DNA from: Naumovozyma dairenensis CBS 421
Lineage: Eukaryota; Ascomycota; Saccharomycetes; Saccharomycetales; Saccharomycetaceae
Length of the DNA stretch: 64,000 bases
Reading direction: 5' to 3'
Assembly (NCBI RefSeq): GCF_000227115.2
Contig: NC_016484.1
Location: 434,001 to 498,000 of the forward strand
Positions 42,939 through 51,795 of the stretch are shown piece after piece (within the stretch, counting starts at the first letter, position 1; each line of letters begins with the position of its first letter). The notes beneath the pieces were generated by a model. It did not search any database and had not been told where the DNA came from. It saw only the letters and a list, made by a program, of their open reading frames with translations. A program made the position numbers and the translations under genes.

Positions 42939-42958
42939 NNNNNNNNNNNNNNNNNNNN
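42939..42958. other. Assembly gap of 20 N
   Basis: Twenty N. The true size of the gap is unknown, and order across it depends on scaffolding. It lies between the two inverted repeat copies, where an assembly could be misjoined. Confidence 0.99.
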
Positions 42959-43018
42959 GATATCTAGACTTTACCTATAGAATATTAATAGTACCTTTAT
43001 CTTGCATATTGTTCGAGC

Positions 43019-43247
43019 AATACTTGTACGCTTCATAGGGGAAACTAATCAAAAGCGGTCGAGAAAACCATACAATTAAACCGACTTCTTCAATAACTCT
43101 TGTACACATGGTCAGGTGAAGCCGTAGATGTGGCTCTGCCTAAAATTTTCTTAATAATAATAACATAATACTTACATGGCATGCAACAATTCATCAAAAT
43201 AGATTCAATTATTATCCACAGACAATATATGGTCCATAACTTAGGTC
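43019..43247 (+). repeat. Diverged repeat, copy B (inverted relative to copy A)
   Basis: Runs from AATACTTGTACG to CATAACTTAGGTC on the plus strand, matching copy A read on the minus strand. The assembly gap lies 60 bp upstream, so its 5' end may be missing. Confidence 0.6.
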
Positions 43248-44095
43248 AAAACAAGCGTCTTTGTGATACTTGGTGTGATGCCAATCCTTCGTTATCAGAA
43301 TCAGGTATCTTACTTATAATTATCATTTGGCCAAATTATTTCAACAGGGAAACACTGTTCTAGGGGAATTAAGACACGTGAACTAGTAAGTATGTTCTTA
43401 TATTTTTCTACCCTTATTTGTAGCCATATTAAGGAGGATAGAAAGTACTGACCTCGTTGTAAGAGCACAAAGAATAAAATGGATGTATTACCCCTTACCT
43501 CCAAAGCAAAAAAAAAACAACTCCAAGTTAAAGTTTCCCCATAGGTACTTAAGGTACATCATGGTTCTTTTCATATAAAGTTAAACTCCACCTTCATAAT
43601 ATTACCTATCCCTCATAGGGGTGCCAAATTAACCATCAAAAATTTTCCAATGGTCTTTGAATTCCAAAGAGAAGCTAGATCACCAAAATTGGGCCTAGTA
43701 AGAAAAATAATACTTTCGCTCTAAAAAATGACTCACTTTCACAATTGACTCTGTAGAAATTATAATCAATTATGACACATTTTGTCTTCGCTTTCCTTTT
43801 AAATGGAGTAATTCTCCGGACTAAGAAACCACTGTACCAAAAAATATGAGTAATACCGAAGAGCAAACGTTAACGACACCTTAATAAAATATTTGTACAT
43901 AAAAAGTCAGTGACTGTCAGAGACAGCAAAACCCAATCGCATATAATAAGTTGAACATAAGATAATGAAGAGTAGTCAAAATTCAGTTTCCCCTAATTTT
44001 TTTCACAGTTTAAATTTCTCAAAACCAACATTTATTTGAAGATGAAACAGCCAAGAAAAAAACTTTCCAAAGATCATAGAATAAAGTAATTACAA

Positions 44096-44944
44096 ATGTC
44101 ATTTATAATAACAATAAAACAAAACCAACAGACAACTACTACAAAAGCACCAAAAGGAAAAACCAAATGAAACAGCAACAAACTACAGAATTCAGGAAAA
44201 TTGAAGATCAACTTGACAAAATATCATCTAAGAATAGACGACATTTAGTAGAATTGGAATTATCCCTAATATCGGCTTTAAAAACTCCAGTAATTGAATT
44301 CATCGATATACTTTATGAAGAATTATTATTTTATAAAATTGAACGTTCCAAAGTTAAGAAAAATTTGGAATCAGTGGATAATTTATTAGAGGAATTGAAC
44401 ATTTTGGGAGAAAAATTTGACTACCTCGAGATATTTGAAAAAAGAAAAATATAAGTCTTGATGATATTAAGACATTAAATTTAAAGATTGAGAGAATTTT
44501 TCAAAAGGGACGTGGATTCTTTAATTTGTTAGTGCAAGAATATAAAAGCTATGGAATTTTAATTTTGGATAATCAAGAAAATTTCAAAGAAATGTTTTAT
44601 TTCTTTAATTCCTTTCAATTAGTTAATATGCAAATAATTAAGGATGCCATTAACTTTGGGCAGAAGCGGAAAAATTATTTCCCCTTACATATGATATAAA
44701 CGTGAAACTGTTCTCGAAGAAATGTGCAAAATGGTTAGTCAATGTGTTGAAAGATTCGCTGGGTTTTATGGAATACATGGTGAACAATATTAGATTGTCG
44801 AGGATAACGCCTGCCTGTCAAAGATTCATGTTCGAAATTGACCCAACAACTCTTACTGACAGAAACGATTTTTTTGAAGACTTGCGTTTAAGAAAACAAA
44901 GGCTAAACATACGTAATATTCGTTGGAAGACAAACAATTTATAA
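44096..44944 (+). pseudogene. Unrecognised gene split over several frames by single-base shifts
   Basis: Four overlapping frames follow one another with protein-like composition: 44096-44170 (24 codons; its TGA overlaps the next ATG as ATGA), 44167-44454, about 44436-44699, and about 44684-44944. Each step is a one-base loss. Joined, they would give about 283 residues. The second piece looks alpha-helical, perhaps coiled-coil (KIEDQLDKISSKNRRHLVEL; ESVDNLLEELNILGEKF). The later pieces are Lys/Asn/Phe-rich with no motif I know. There is no S. cerevisiae gene between OM14 and U2, so it is lineage-specific or relocated. It may be an intact gene with homopolymer errors or a true pseudogene. It ends about 150 bp from the U2 downstream hairpin, in opposite orientation. 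Confidence 0.5.
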
Positions 44945-45091
44945 AACCAAAAACATAGATCACAGACTATATTATATATTCTTCTAAATCAATAATTTTT
45001 TTTCTGCTTTTATTGGTCCCTTCTGCTTAAACTATATCATATAATATATCATAATGATAAATAAAGAAAGCAGATTATTCAAATTCATATT

Positions 45092-45132
45092 CTTTAGAGC
45101 AATGGAATGAACTCATTCACAAAAGACTAAAG
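45092..45132 (-). other. Hairpin with AGTT loop downstream of U2, candidate Rnt1 cleavage site
   Basis: Read on the minus strand: an outer stem CTTTAG/CTAAAG, an internal loop, and an inner stem GAATG/CATTC closed by the tetraloop AGTT. Yeast RNase III (Rnt1) recognises AGNN tetraloops and cuts such a hairpin in the 3' extension of U2 precursors (established for S. cerevisiae). Position and loop fit; the interrupted stem is a weakness. Confidence 0.45.
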
Positions 45133-46034
45133 AAAATAAAATAAAATAATAATAAAAGGGCATGAGAAGACTAAGAGACGTATCAAGCAACCGGTAACCA
45201 TAACTAGTTCAACCTTAATGAAAAGATTAAACGCTATGGAAGTGCAAGGGCTGCGACACATCTAACTAGGATTCAACGAAATATCCATCAGTCCACAGAA
45301 TTAAAAATAAAATCAGTCAATAATCAAAAGAAGGAAGCAAAATACAGGAGAATTTGAAAAAGAAAGCAAGTTTCTAATTAAATCTCCATTAAAGAAACTT
45401 CCAATTCCCCCTATTCAAACAAATACCTAAACCACAAGGAAATCACTAGGAAAAACATCCAATCTCCTATTAGAAAATACCTACAAGAATTGAAAGACAA
45501 AGATAATAATTATAATGGGGATTAAGCAAGCTTAAATCTATTACAGAATTCTGATGAAGGAAAACGAACCATTATAATTATCAATCCATATCATCCCACC
45601 CTCGCCAAACCGAAGTTGACGGTATAATCCAAAAATTGGAAACCAAATCTAACTCCCTCATTACTCAAATAAGAACAATGAACACAAAATCCCATCAATA
45701 GGAACAGTATACCTGCAAGACTAAGAAAAAAAATTGGAAAGTCCCGTATTTATTTTCCGAATCTTGAAAACAACCAAATAAAATTCTTAAAACCCAAACT
45801 GACCCTAACTCAATAAGATGATAAATCGTATCCCCCTAGTCTCTCCTCATTTCCTTCATGACAAGTTCTCCCCCGAAGAAGAGAAGTTACCATGAAGAAA
45901 TTTGTAATTAATTCCAAAAAATCCGTATTGTAACAAATAATAAAGGTAATGAGCCTCATTGAGGTCATTTCAGTTGTTACACTGAAAAGAACAGATACTA
46001 CACTTGATCTAAGCCAAAAGGCAAAGAGATTCGT
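45133..46034 (-). ncRNA. LSR1: U2 spliceosomal snRNA (3' end approximate)
   Basis: The 5' end is unmistakable on the minus strand: ACGAATCTCTTTGCC from 46034, then GTAGTA (46002-45997), the segment that pairs with the intron branch site. Stem-loop II with AATGAGGCTCATT and the Sm site ATTTTTTGG (45922-45914) follow. The first 95 nt are almost identical to S. cerevisiae U2, and the gene sits beside SWC5 as LSR1 does there. Yeast U2 carries a long fungal insertion (1175 nt in S. cerevisiae). Here no more than about 900 nt are available before the downstream hairpin, so the RNA may be shorter. I could not place the 3'-terminal stem-loop IV. Both introns found in this window have TACTAAC, matching the GTAGTA. 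Confidence 0.96.
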
Positions 46035-46133
46035 GGGGATTTAAGAAAAAACATTTCAAGAAAAATAGTACACAAAGTAAGAGAGGAGAAAACAAAAAGT
46101 GAGTGGCAAAATAAATGTACCACCATCTCTTTC

Positions 46134-46141
46134 CTTTTATA
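46134..46141 (-). promoter_or_regulatory. TATA box of the U2 gene
   Basis: TATAAAAG on the minus strand about 100 nt upstream of the U2 5' end, a normal yeast Pol II spacing. Confidence 0.65.
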
Positions 46142-46219
46142 CTTTTTTTTTTTGGCTTCTAGACAAACTTCTTTCTTTTTTTCACTTTCCCCGTTTCGTT
46201 TTTTTTTTATTCCTGACGC

Positions 46220-46226
46220 CGGGTAA
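46220..46226 (+). promoter_or_regulatory. Reb1-type site in the U2 promoter
   Basis: Exact CGGGTAA, about 190 bp upstream of the U2 start. It may keep the promoter open or stop read-through from SWC5, transcribed in the same direction. Confidence 0.45.
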
Positions 46227-46438
46227 CAGCCCCCTATTTGAATAATCTTTTATTCTGTGGTGTGCGAATGTACGGATGGCCAAGAAAAGAAAAGAGAAAC
46301 TCGATTTTTATGGCAGTGAATTCTTTTCCGGTAAAATAAATAATGAACTGTTACATACTGCTAATTCAACATGATGGAAGAATATATTATATTATATTAT
46401 AAACGATATGACATACACTGTATGTAGCATATTACAGC

Positions 46439-47497
46439 TTATGAATTTTGTTGTGATTCCTGTAGTTGCAACTGTATCTGCTTCTGCCTGAATTCTTTAT
46501 ATTTTTCATCTTTCTTGGATTCCACACGATTCAAGAAATCTTGCTTGGCTAAATACCCATCTTTATTATAAAGTTGTAACTCGTCATTAATGCCTTCTTT
46601 ATCAACGTAAGTGGCCCAATCTAGCTTGGACTTCTCTAAAGTTGTCAATTTAGGCTTTATTGCGCCAGATATAATCTGTTCTAGGATCGGTTGTCTCTTT
46701 AATGGCCTCCGCAGATTTAAGTTCTCCATTCGGCCATGTCCATCTTTGGAGTCAGCCTCTTTCGAACCTACATTTAGGTTTGGTTCCTTGCCCTCAGTCG
46801 TTTTCATTTCATCTTGGAACTGTACAGCATTTAAATATTCTCGCCCTTCTGCACTCGATCTGGAAACATATTTTTTTTCATGGATCAGTTCCCCTGCAAA
46901 CTTATAACTTCTCTCAATTAAAATATTTTCACTACCATCATCGAAAGAAGAAACGTCTTGTTCATCCCCTTGAGTGCTTGTCGCCAGTACTGAACCATTA
47001 TTTTTTCCCTGAACAGCATGCCTCTTCGAAAGTCGTTTGTTACTTGTTTGTTTTAATTCTTCCCAAATATCATTGATGGAGCTGGGTACACTTGTGACTT
47101 CTAACTGCTCGTATTTCCGCTTCCTATTTAATTCTTCTTCCAACTGTCTTGCTTTCCTTGTTTTGATTAAACCACCAGTCTCACTCTCGATTTTAGAGTA
47201 ATCATTTTTGCCAGATCGCGTTTTCCCTTCTTTCTGTTCTTCTTCATCATCGTCACTGAGATTAGTTTCAGCATCATCATCATCGTCATCATCATCATCA
47301 GCATCACCTAGGGTAACCTTCACTTTATCAGGATCAAAGTCTTCGTCTTCCTCTTCATTGTATTCATCTTCTAAATCATTACTATTATGTACATCTACCG
47401 ATTCCCCCTCTTTCATCATCTCAGTGCTCGTTCTCTCATCAGCACCATCTCCAACCTCTTCTGGAGATGCATTAACTCTCTGTGACTCATCTATCAT
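46439..47497 (-). CDS. SWC5: SWR1 chromatin-remodelling subunit Swc5
   Basis: A 352-residue protein (303 in S. cerevisiae). The N-terminal 100 residues are strongly acidic with Asp/Glu runs encoded partly by GAT repeats; in Swc5 this region binds histones and contributes to nucleosome recognition. The C-terminal BCNT domain is clear: KPKLTTLEKSKLDWATYVDKEG, then LQLYNKDGYLAKQDFLNRVE. Swc5 is needed for ATP-driven exchange of H2A for Htz1 by SWR1. Neighbours U2 and PBP2 match S. cerevisiae. It is divergent from PBP2 across about 380 bp. Confidence 0.93.
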   Translation of the reverse strand: MIDESQRVNASPEEVGDGADERTSTEMMKEGESVDVHNSNDLEDEYNEEEDEDFDPDKVKVTLGDADDDDDDDDDAETNLSDDDEEEQKEGKTRSGKNDYSKIESETGGLIKTRKARQLEEELNRKRKYEQLEVTSVPSSINDIWEELKQTSNKRLSKRHAVQGKNNGSVLATSTQGDEQDVSSFDDGSENILIERSYKFAGELIHEKKYVSRSSAEGREYLNAVQFQDEMKTTEGKEPNLNVGSKEADSKDGHGRMENLNLRRPLKRQPILEQIISGAIKPKLTTLEKSKLDWATYVDKEGINDELQLYNKDGYLAKQDFLNRVESKKDEKYKEFRQKQIQLQLQESQQNS

Positions 47498-47880
47498 AGG
47501 GATAACTATATAACAATGTGAATATATATCTCTGCTATTAGAGCTTTGTTTCCAGTATTATGAACTTCTTTCTCGTAACGTGGGTAGAAGAAGCTGATAA
47601 GCTTACATTGCATATTTATTTGACATTTTCCACACTACGTAAGCAGGTACATACAAACTGAAAACAATCTTTAACTTCTCGCGGCGGTGCGTCAGTACCA
47701 CCACTATTGGCTACGTAACAAGTTCTAGAAGGAAATAATTGAATCACTTATAATCACACTCATTGAAGGACAATACCTGACATAAGTACAGTGATCATAA
47801 TTGATAATGTCCCCTACGAAAATTCCATTAATATATCATCAAAGGTAGAAAGAGAAAGAGCTCGAAGAAGGAAAGAGAAC
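47498..47880. other. Divergent promoter region of SWC5 and PBP2
   Basis: About 380 bp. A short GC-rich piece (CGCGGCGGTGCG, about 47680-47691) lies in its middle. The PBP2 frame is open to a GTG at 47791, but I place the start at the ATG 47881. Confidence 0.6.
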
Positions 47881-49143
47881 ATGGAACAATCAAGGCATAT
47901 CTCACCTGAAAATAGAAAGTCATCGTCAAACGTCAATGAATTGGAAGAAGTTGAAATGAGAATGTTATGTCTTGATTCTCAAATCGGATTGATCGTTGGA
48001 TATAGAGGTGAAATTATTCATACAATTAAAAGAGACAGTTCTACACAAATTACCATATCTACTAGAAAAATGCACGTTAATGAAAGAGTAATTTCAATTA
48101 AAGGGATCACTGAAAATATAGCTAAAGCTTTTGGTTTGATTGCTAAAAGTATTATAAATAATAATACTAAGAATAAAAAATTAGGTGATTCTACCATCAC
48201 AGATGTTCATCTCTTAGTACCTTATTTTGTTATGGCAAGGATTAGTGGGGAAGGTAGGTATACCATGGATGAAATCATTGAATTAAGCGCTGCTGACTTG
48301 AGGCAAACTAAAGAACCTTTGCCTGATTCCACAGATATGTTATTCACTGTTAGTGGTGTTGCAGATTCCATCCATATTGCAACTTTCTATATAGGACAAG
48401 AATATTTGCATACTTTCAATTCTATGAAACGGGAAGAAGCTGAAGAAGTTCCATACGAACCTATAGAAGGTAGACGTATATTAGGCCCTGATACCTCTTT
48501 ACTATATGGGGAATATTGTAAAGATACAAGAAATACATTACCTTTGCAACCTGTTACAGAAATATCAATACCAAGGGATGATTTCTTAATAGCCGATTAT
48601 CAAGTCGATGATGTTTATACAGCAAGTCCAATGGAAGATGAGGGAACAAATAGAAAAAGGCGTCGCATTGAGGCACAATCAAGAGAGCTTATTACGCGAT
48701 CCAGATACGATTCATTTTCAAGTAGGAAAGGAGAAAAAGACGATCCACTTGCTTCTGAATACCCAGCAATCCCTAATGTTCGTATAACAAAATCTGTCAG
48801 ATTAAACTCTTCCTCTACTTCTTTATCAGAAGAAAATGAATTGTTGGTCCATGTACGTAAAACAGCTTATATTAAAGAAGAATACGTAGGATGTATAATA
48901 GGGAAAGGTGGCCAAAATATCAAGACATTGAGGAATGCAACCTTATGTGATATTGAGGTTTCTGACCCAATTGAAGGAAGAGAGATAAGAAGAGTAATTG
49001 TTAAAGGTTGTCCATTGGCTGTGGAAGCAGCTTTACTTCTAATAGGGAACAGCATTGAATCATGGAAAATATTGTCGTCTTCCCGCTCTAATTCCAAACA
49101 TACTTCTCCAGCATTACCGATGTCCCCTCCTTCATTTCAGTAG
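47881..49143 (+). CDS. PBP2: KH-domain RNA-binding protein Pbp2
   Basis: A 420-residue protein, close to the 413 of S. cerevisiae, with three KH modules. They centre on QIGLIVGYRGEIIHTIKRDS, on VHLLVPYFVMARISGEGRYT (a variant GXXG loop) and on VGCIIGKGGQNIKTLRNATL (a canonical GKGG loop). Pbp2 binds the poly(A)-binding-protein-binding factor Pbp1 and belongs to the same group as Hek2 and the poly(rC)-binding proteins; it has been linked to telomere length. An Arg/Lys-rich linker (RKRRRIEAQSRE) could act in nuclear import. In S. cerevisiae DAD3 and ARC40 follow; here they do not. Confidence 0.9.
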   Translation: MEQSRHISPENRKSSSNVNELEEVEMRMLCLDSQIGLIVGYRGEIIHTIKRDSSTQITISTRKMHVNERVISIKGITENIAKAFGLIAKSIINNNTKNKKLGDSTITDVHLLVPYFVMARISGEGRYTMDEIIELSAADLRQTKEPLPDSTDMLFTVSGVADSIHIATFYIGQEYLHTFNSMKREEAEEVPYEPIEGRRILGPDTSLLYGEYCKDTRNTLPLQPVTEISIPRDDFLIADYQVDDVYTASPMEDEGTNRKRRRIEAQSRELITRSRYDSFSSRKGEKDDPLASEYPAIPNVRITKSVRLNSSSTSLSEENELLVHVRKTAYIKEEYVGCIIGKGGQNIKTLRNATLCDIEVSDPIEGREIRRVIVKGCPLAVEAALLLIGNSIESWKILSSSRSNSKHTSPALPMSPPSFQ

Positions 49144-49495
49144 CATTTCTCTCTTATTCAGAATATTATTTAATGATAACGACGTTAATACTAACTTTAG
49201 ATAAAAACAAAATATGAATTTGTAACATTTTAAAAAAGAAACTCTTATGTAAAACCAACGAACTAATCGCTTTCCTTTAAAGACTACTGTTCCTAATTTA
49301 CATATTCGATATCTCTTTCCCTTCTTTATCATTATGTGGCCTGTACAAATTTCCACGACGTTATAAACGAACCCTTACTTGGGAGAGATCGGTCGCCGTA
49401 CGTAGAATTCACAGTTTTAACGTAAGGTAGTGTTCGAGAAATATAGACTAGAGATTACTTAATTGATTTAGTTAAAAGGAAGGAAAAAGGAAAAG
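49144..49495. other. Intergenic between PBP2 and the F-box gene
   Basis: About 350 bp. No small gene such as DAD3 could be found here. No other feature seen. Confidence 0.55.
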
Positions 49496-51430
49496 ATGGG
49501 AATGGTTGATTCCTTACCACTCGAGATTTGGTCTCAAATAGTATCTGACATATCGTTAAAGGATTTATTTAAATTGAGAAGAGTAAATAAAATTTTAAAT
49601 GAAAAACTCTCTTCAAATACTATTTGGAAGGCCAAATCTTACGAATATTGGTTAAGACATCAAAATAATGATGTAATAACCGAATATAAAAGATGTAAAA
49701 TGTTACCGAAAGTACCTACCAAGGGACAAGAATCAATTCCAGAAAATAAAAGGATTTGGTTTGATTATTTTCAAAAAAGGTTTCAGATGGATTTAAAGTT
49801 TATTAGGGAATTGAATAACTTCGTCGATCAAGAGTTCGAAAAAGATATAATGGAGGATAGGCAAAAGGTTTACTGGAATGCGTATTTTGATCTGATTAGA
49901 TCGTACCCTCGTGCTTTCTTGATCCCCTTGTTACATCGGCTTATTTTAAAATCTCCTGTTTCGTTTACGGGATATGATAAAGATGCTGACTCTGAGAAAT
50001 TAAGATACGATGCCAAGTATCATGCAATTAAAATCTTAAGAAGTCTGCGACATAGTCAATGCTATAATGCATTGGTTGGTGTCGATGATAATTTGGAACC
50101 TCGTAAGTTTCTCACCTTGAGAGATGACGAATTGATGGAATCATTTCTTTTAAAGTGGAATGCTATGGATAATTCATTCGATACTTTAGTTAAATTCAGA
50201 CCTAAATTTTACAATGACATCAACAATCAAATTAAACAAAAATTTAATGGATATCTAAAAGATTTTAAAAAGTTAGATACATTCAAGAAGATTGAAATCA
50301 TAACGCAAGTAGTTATTGATAATCTTCATTGGGATAAAGAAGCACATATTAATAACCAAGGACGATTTGATGAGGCAGAAACAAAAGTAGAATCATTCAT
50401 GCTGTTAAGAGTGTATGCGAAAGAAATTGAACCTTCCGCTTCGCTTTTCTTTAGTATTGTTCAAAAAATTGCCAGATTGTTTGATATTCAAGCAAAAATG
50501 ACATTAACAGCGTTGCTTTGTCTAGATGAAAAAGATCCTGATAATTACTACTATGTATTTTTCAACCTGGAGGATATATATAAAGGAAGTTGCACAATCA
50601 GAGATAAACGTTGGCTAAGTAGAAGCTTAGGTGCTTCAGAGAGGGAGCTATTTACTCGTAGTCTGTTACCGTTAAGGTTACCACAATTTTTAACTGCATA
50701 TTATGAAATTTGTGGAGGTGATAAAGATTCTATATACTTAGATAGACTCCATGATAACACGAGGAAGACCAAGGAACAACGTCTTGCGAGAATTAAGAAA
50801 TTATTTCCTTATAGTCGTGAATATTTCTCGCCTCATATTCTAAAGTATTTCCTTACATTTGGAGAATGTCTAGTAGCCAAAAGAATGACTTCGATGAGTA
50901 GATCCACTCAAGAAAAATGGAATCAATTTATTGAACAAACACAAGTGCACTTTCCGGCGAATTTTTATTTCATTGAACCAGAAAGGAGGCATACACCAGG
51001 TCCATACGGGGCATGGCTAGGTATAAGAAACCATATGTACTTGAATTTCCTTGAAGATATAGGTAAATTTGTAATTTTGAAACCACATGGTGAAAGTCAT
51101 GAGCGAATATTTTGTATTATGGGTATGAAAAGGGGTCAAGGGAGCCCAATGTGTACGTTAGTGGATGAATTTGGAGAAGTTTATGCAGATTCGAGAGATG
51201 CGATCAAGATTTACAATGGTGACTCTAAAACAATTGAAGAGTTTTTAAATGTTGATCCATATACTGATTTGGGGTTACTTTTCCAAAATTATAATCCCGA
51301 ATTGAAAAAAATGGAACTTAATGCAAGAATTAGGAATTATTGCGCGGTTCATCAACCTCACAATCCCTTTATTCCAAAGGAAGCATGGGAAGCCATGGGA
51401 TTTACCTATGAGCATACAATGTCCTCATGA
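49496..51430 (+). CDS. F-box protein with a possible YccV/FBXO21-like C-terminal domain
   Basis: A 644-residue protein. The N-terminus is an F-box: DSLPLEIWSQIVSDISLKDL, then FKLRRVNKILNEKL and NTIWKAKSYEYWLRH, so a subunit of an SCF ubiquitin ligase binding Skp1 is likely. The middle is helical (SFMLLRVYAKEIEPSASLFF, ARLFDIQAKMTLTALL), with a position and pattern like the transglutaminase-like domain of FBXO21-type proteins. Near residues 525-575 the run GKFVILKPHG, then MCTLVDEFGEVYADSRDAIKI, resembles the YccV/HspQ-like domain that ends FBXO21. The domain match is by eye. I cannot name an S. cerevisiae counterpart, and none lies between PBP2 and VHC1 or beside NSA1 there. Confidence 0.75.
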   Translation: MGMVDSLPLEIWSQIVSDISLKDLFKLRRVNKILNEKLSSNTIWKAKSYEYWLRHQNNDVITEYKRCKMLPKVPTKGQESIPENKRIWFDYFQKRFQMDLKFIRELNNFVDQEFEKDIMEDRQKVYWNAYFDLIRSYPRAFLIPLLHRLILKSPVSFTGYDKDADSEKLRYDAKYHAIKILRSLRHSQCYNALVGVDDNLEPRKFLTLRDDELMESFLLKWNAMDNSFDTLVKFRPKFYNDINNQIKQKFNGYLKDFKKLDTFKKIEIITQVVIDNLHWDKEAHINNQGRFDEAETKVESFMLLRVYAKEIEPSASLFFSIVQKIARLFDIQAKMTLTALLCLDEKDPDNYYYVFFNLEDIYKGSCTIRDKRWLSRSLGASERELFTRSLLPLRLPQFLTAYYEICGGDKDSIYLDRLHDNTRKTKEQRLARIKKLFPYSREYFSPHILKYFLTFGECLVAKRMTSMSRSTQEKWNQFIEQTQVHFPANFYFIEPERRHTPGPYGAWLGIRNHMYLNFLEDIGKFVILKPHGESHERIFCIMGMKRGQGSPMCTLVDEFGEVYADSRDAIKIYNGDSKTIEEFLNVDPYTDLGLLFQNYNPELKKMELNARIRNYCAVHQPHNPFIPKEAWEAMGFTYEHTMSS

Positions 51431-51655
51431 ACATACTTCTTATTTAGTAATGAAATATAGACATGTTAAGTACAAAAAAATAACTAAAATAAAAAGTAAA
51501 CTGCTTGTATACTTAATTATTTTCATTTGTAATGGATGGACAATTCATAAAAGAGAGAAATATGCCTAAAGTTATTGTTCATTAAATCTTTTTCACTTCC
51601 GCAAGTACAAAAGTGGACGGCGGCGGCTAACTTGCGAAATCGGAAAAAAAAATCT

Positions 51656-51663
51656 GCGATGAG
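51656..51663 (+). promoter_or_regulatory. PAC motif upstream of NSA1
   Basis: Exact GCGATGAG, 133 bp upstream of the NSA1 ATG. PAC is bound by Dot6/Tod6 and marks ribosome-biogenesis promoters. Confidence 0.8.
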
Positions 51664-51707
51664 CTTTACATATGTGAAAGATATGGAAACTAGAAAAGGC
51701 TATAATG

Positions 51708-51716
51708 AAAAATTTT
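51708..51716 (+). promoter_or_regulatory. RRPE motif upstream of NSA1
   Basis: Exact AAAAATTTT, 45 bp downstream of PAC and 80 bp before the ATG. RRPE is bound by Stb3. The PAC-RRPE pair in this order is the classic ribosome-biogenesis promoter. Confidence 0.8.
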
Positions 51717-51795
51717 ACTCTGTAGACTATAAGAAGAGAGATTTGTGACAGACAAACACATCAAAGAGGACACTGTAAAATTAAGATAAACCATC

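Larger units (their letters stand above)
41198..44095. other. Gene-poor region with repeat relics and an assembly gap
   Basis: About 2.9 kb with no gene I can support. It contains two diverged inverted copies of one sequence (41360-41622 and 43019-43247), a TATCC-rich pyrimidine stretch (about 41895-41940), a direct repeat (42075/42141) and 20 N (42939-42958). Proximity to a tRNA gene fits old Ty-element insertions, but no clear LTR ends or coding remnants are seen. Confidence 0.55.
46035..46438. other. Intergenic: U2 promoter and SWC5 3' flank
   Basis: About 400 bp. On the minus strand there is TATAAAAG (46141-46134), about 100 nt upstream of the U2 start, and a CGGGTAA Reb1-type site on the plus strand (46220-46226). 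Long T/A runs near 46142-46152 and 46200-46209 look nucleosome-depleting. Confidence 0.7.
51431..51795. other. Intergenic: NSA1 promoter with ribosome-biogenesis motifs
   Basis: About 365 bp. It has an exact PAC motif and an exact RRPE motif close to the NSA1 start (listed separately). Confidence 0.75.

Noticed and set aside
49144..49495. Possible DAD3 in the gap after PBP2, as in S. cerevisiae
   Set aside because: No frame of the right size or sequence on either strand.
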